Source of the DNA: Phoebastria nigripes
Taxonomy: Eukaryota > Chordata > Aves > Procellariiformes > Diomedeidae
Reading direction: 5' to 3'
Length of the DNA: 64,000 bases
NCBI GenBank assembly: GCA_035582835.1
Contig: JAYKAV010003077.1
Location: 1,034,808 to 1,098,807, forward strand
Each line of letters begins with the position of its first letter. The first letter of the stretch is position 1. Shown here one piece after another: positions 62,269 through 64,000 of the stretch. The notes beneath the pieces are model-generated. The model did not search any database. It was not told where the DNA came from and saw nothing but the letters and a program-made list of their open reading frames with translations. A program made the translations under genes and the position numbers.

Positions 62269-62270
62269 TC

Positions 62271-63480
62271 ACAGTAAGTGTTAACTGTGGTGTCCTAAGC
62301 TTGTAGTTGCCTGAGCCTATAGATTTCCTTAAAGTGAGATCCCTCAGTTGTCCTTTGGCCTTGAGGCTGGGCCACTCTTTTATTCTGAGCCCAGCTGTAC
62401 AGCTCTGTTAGAGCAGGAGTTTACCAAAGCTCTCGGTCCCCCTCTCCTCCTGTGAAACATTAACACGGGCAGGAAGACTCAGAACTTGGGTTTATTTATG
62501 AAATCTCCATAGGAATTTTTTATAAACATCTTTTTTATTAAATTTCTATGTACTGTAAACAGGTCTCTGCTTCCAGTACACCCTATCTTTAGGTTTTCTA
62601 AACCAGTAACTGTTCAGGATTTTACATGTGATATAATATTTCTCTTGCAGTCATAATCAGAAGCCAAAAAGTTTGACAGTCTCAACATAAACAGTTAATC
62701 GTACAGTCAGGCTCTAAAATTTAAGAGCTTGATCTCTGTAAGTACTGGTCCAGGTCTAGCAAAGTGCTTAAGCATGTGTTTAATCTTAAGCCCCTGGGCA
62801 GCACCGTTAACTTCACAAAACTCTCCCTGTATTTAAAGTTAAGCTTGTCCTGAAGGATCGTGCTGAACTGGAGCAGGAATACTTGGCATCTTGCAGGATA
62901 AAGCCATAAAAGCAGCCCAGTTTATTAAGGCAGCTCAGCTTCTTCAGCTGTTGGTGGTTTTAAGAGGATTTCTGAATATAGTGATTTTCTTTGCTTCTGG
63001 AGAATCCACTACGTTGGCTGCTGCTGTGTAAGTATTTCATTTGTGCTTGTGGAACCTACGTTTTGGTTATATACTTCAGGGAAAAGTTACTTTAAATAAA
63101 GTGGTGGAGGATTTTCCCATAAATATAATGTCTAAGTGCTGGAAGTTTGAAGAATTTTCTTCCCTTAGAGTAGAATCAAGCTTTTTTCTTTTTATTTGTG
63201 AACATCAGAATACGTGATCTGGTGACAGTTTTGAAATTTGTAACCCAAGAGGGTTTGGGTTTTTTTTTTGTTTGGGGGTTTTGGGGTTTTTTGGCACCTG
63301 TTTTACTTATAATACATTTTGGGTTATGAGTCAGATTCATTAAAATAACAGTTGCAGTCATGGTGAGGAGAGAAACAAATGCAGCATTGTTCTATCTTAC
63401 AAAGTCAGAAAAACACCTAAAAACTGAATTAATAAGGATTAAATCCTACTTTTAATAGAGGGAGACACAATATGAAAAGC
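62271..63480. other. Noncoding stretch
   Basis: A+T-rich, no gene seen. A G/T-rich tract (GGGTTTTTTTTTTG and repeats) lies at about 63250-63295. A donor-like GTAAGTAT near 63028 has no convincing exon upstream. Confidence 0.5.
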
Positions 63481-63800
63481 TCTGGTTTAGCGCTTTTACT
63501 TGTACCGGTCGAGCCTCCTGAGATGCAGAAGGCTGGAGAGGGGCAGCAGGTGGTCAGCAGCGACCGCAGGCAACGCGGCGCGCGAGGCCGCTGCAGCGAG
63601 CGTGCTGCGCGTCAGGGACTCCTCGGTCTCGCTCTGGGCCTTTGCGTGGGGGTGGATTTCTGCCTGGGTGAGGAAAATGCCTGCAAGCAGCATGATCATT
63701 TGGCCTGTAGCTCCACCAAGGCAGCTGCCGTTCGTACCGTCGTGAATTGCTTTTACAAAACTCGCTTGCTCTGGACGATTACTGCCACATCCCAAGCAGT
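63481..63800. promoter_or_regulatory. CpG-rich patch, possible island or exon
   Basis: CG dinucleotides are concentrated at about 63555-63635 (AACGCGGCGCGCGAGG and following), far above background. Open frames span it on both strands: 147 codons plus, 99 codons minus. A donor-like GGTGAG lies near 63666 on the plus strand. It could be a CpG island at an unseen promoter. The frames conflict with each other and neither protein is recognised, so no CDS is called. Confidence 0.35.
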
Positions 63801-64000
63801 TGGATATCGCAGCGTTATATTATGGTGTACCGAAGGGTTGAGAAAACATGAGAGGGAAGTGAGCAGCTCCTTTTGGTGTGTGTTTTTCAGACTGTACACG
63901 GCTTTTTCTCCTTAGATTGAAGAGAAACAATTTTGGAGCTGGGGAAAAGCTGGTCGGTAGCACCATCTGCAGGCTGCTAACCAGGACGGGCGCAGCACGC
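63801..64000. other. Window end, nothing recognised
   Basis: GC rises again at the end (GGACGGGCGCAGCACGC). No feature is supported. Confidence 0.4.

Larger units (their letters stand above)
61202..62270 (-). mobile_element. CR1 LINE, 5'-truncated, gapped
   Basis: The 3' end lies at 61202, where the plus strand reads AGAATCATAGAATCAT, the reverse complement of the ATTCTATG-type octamer repeats that end CR1 elements. The 3' region and ORF2 C-terminus follow, then a 470-N gap, then reverse-transcriptase sequence. Homology fades around 62260-62275, so the copy lacks the 5' part including the endonuclease, as usual for CR1, which truncates during target-primed reverse transcription. The 470-bp gap roughly equals the ORF2 sequence expected between the two visible parts. 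Good preservation makes it much younger than the other LINE relics here. No clear target duplication was found, as is common for CR1. Confidence 0.93.

Overview
The window is 64 kb of A+T-rich vertebrate nuclear DNA, almost certainly from a bird outside the chicken lineage. The evidence is the interspersed repeats: a fairly young CR1 LINE at 61.2-62.3 kb, a retroviral solo LTR of a type I associate with neoavian genomes at 54.7-55.0 kb, and several much older CR1/L3-like and MIR-like relics. Many single-base N's, one 10-N gap and one 470-N gap mark it as a draft short-read assembly.

The window is gene-poor. No complete protein-coding gene is visible, and most open frames are short, overlap on both strands and look like chance. 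Two stretches look like real exons. The first is a short first coding exon on the + strand (17566-17613: 16 codons, first in-frame ATG after a stop, ending exactly on a perfect splice donor). The second is a possible terminal coding exon on the - strand (36440-36677: acceptor-like sequence, 78 sense codons, TAA). I could not name either protein. They are on opposite strands, so they would belong to different transcription units or one is not real. Most of the window is best read as intron or intergenic DNA.

Layout: 1-15.9 kb, unique noncoding DNA with a doubtful hAT-like remnant and homopolymers. 15.96-16.48 kb, ancient CR1/L3-like LINE. 17.2-17.6 kb, GC-richer leader plus the first-exon candidate. 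17.6-27.2 kb, intron-like DNA. 27.2-27.8 kb, second ancient CR1/L3-like copy, followed by a MIR-like SINE and a LINE ORF2 relic near 29.1 kb. 29.2-36.4 kb, noncoding. 36.4-36.7 kb, the minus-strand exon candidate. 36.7-54.6 kb, noncoding, with the longest N-free open frame (42.6-43.2 kb, minus), a MIR-like relic, a long T tract, a CpG-rich patch and a CA microsatellite. 54.67-55.05 kb, solo LTR with 5-bp target duplication. 55.4-55.7 kb, ancient CR1 fragment overlapping a hairpin. 56.7 kb, second hairpin. 59.4-59.7 kb, enhancer-like A+T-rich block. 61.2-62.3 kb, CR1 interrupted by the large gap. 63.5-63.8 kb, CpG-rich patch.

No bacterial features, CRISPR array, rRNA or confident tRNA was seen. 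I found no clearly novel biological system. The observations most worth checking are the two exon candidates, the LTR with its apparent promoter-region deletion, the two hairpins and the recurring two-copy tandem duplications of 24-30 bp.
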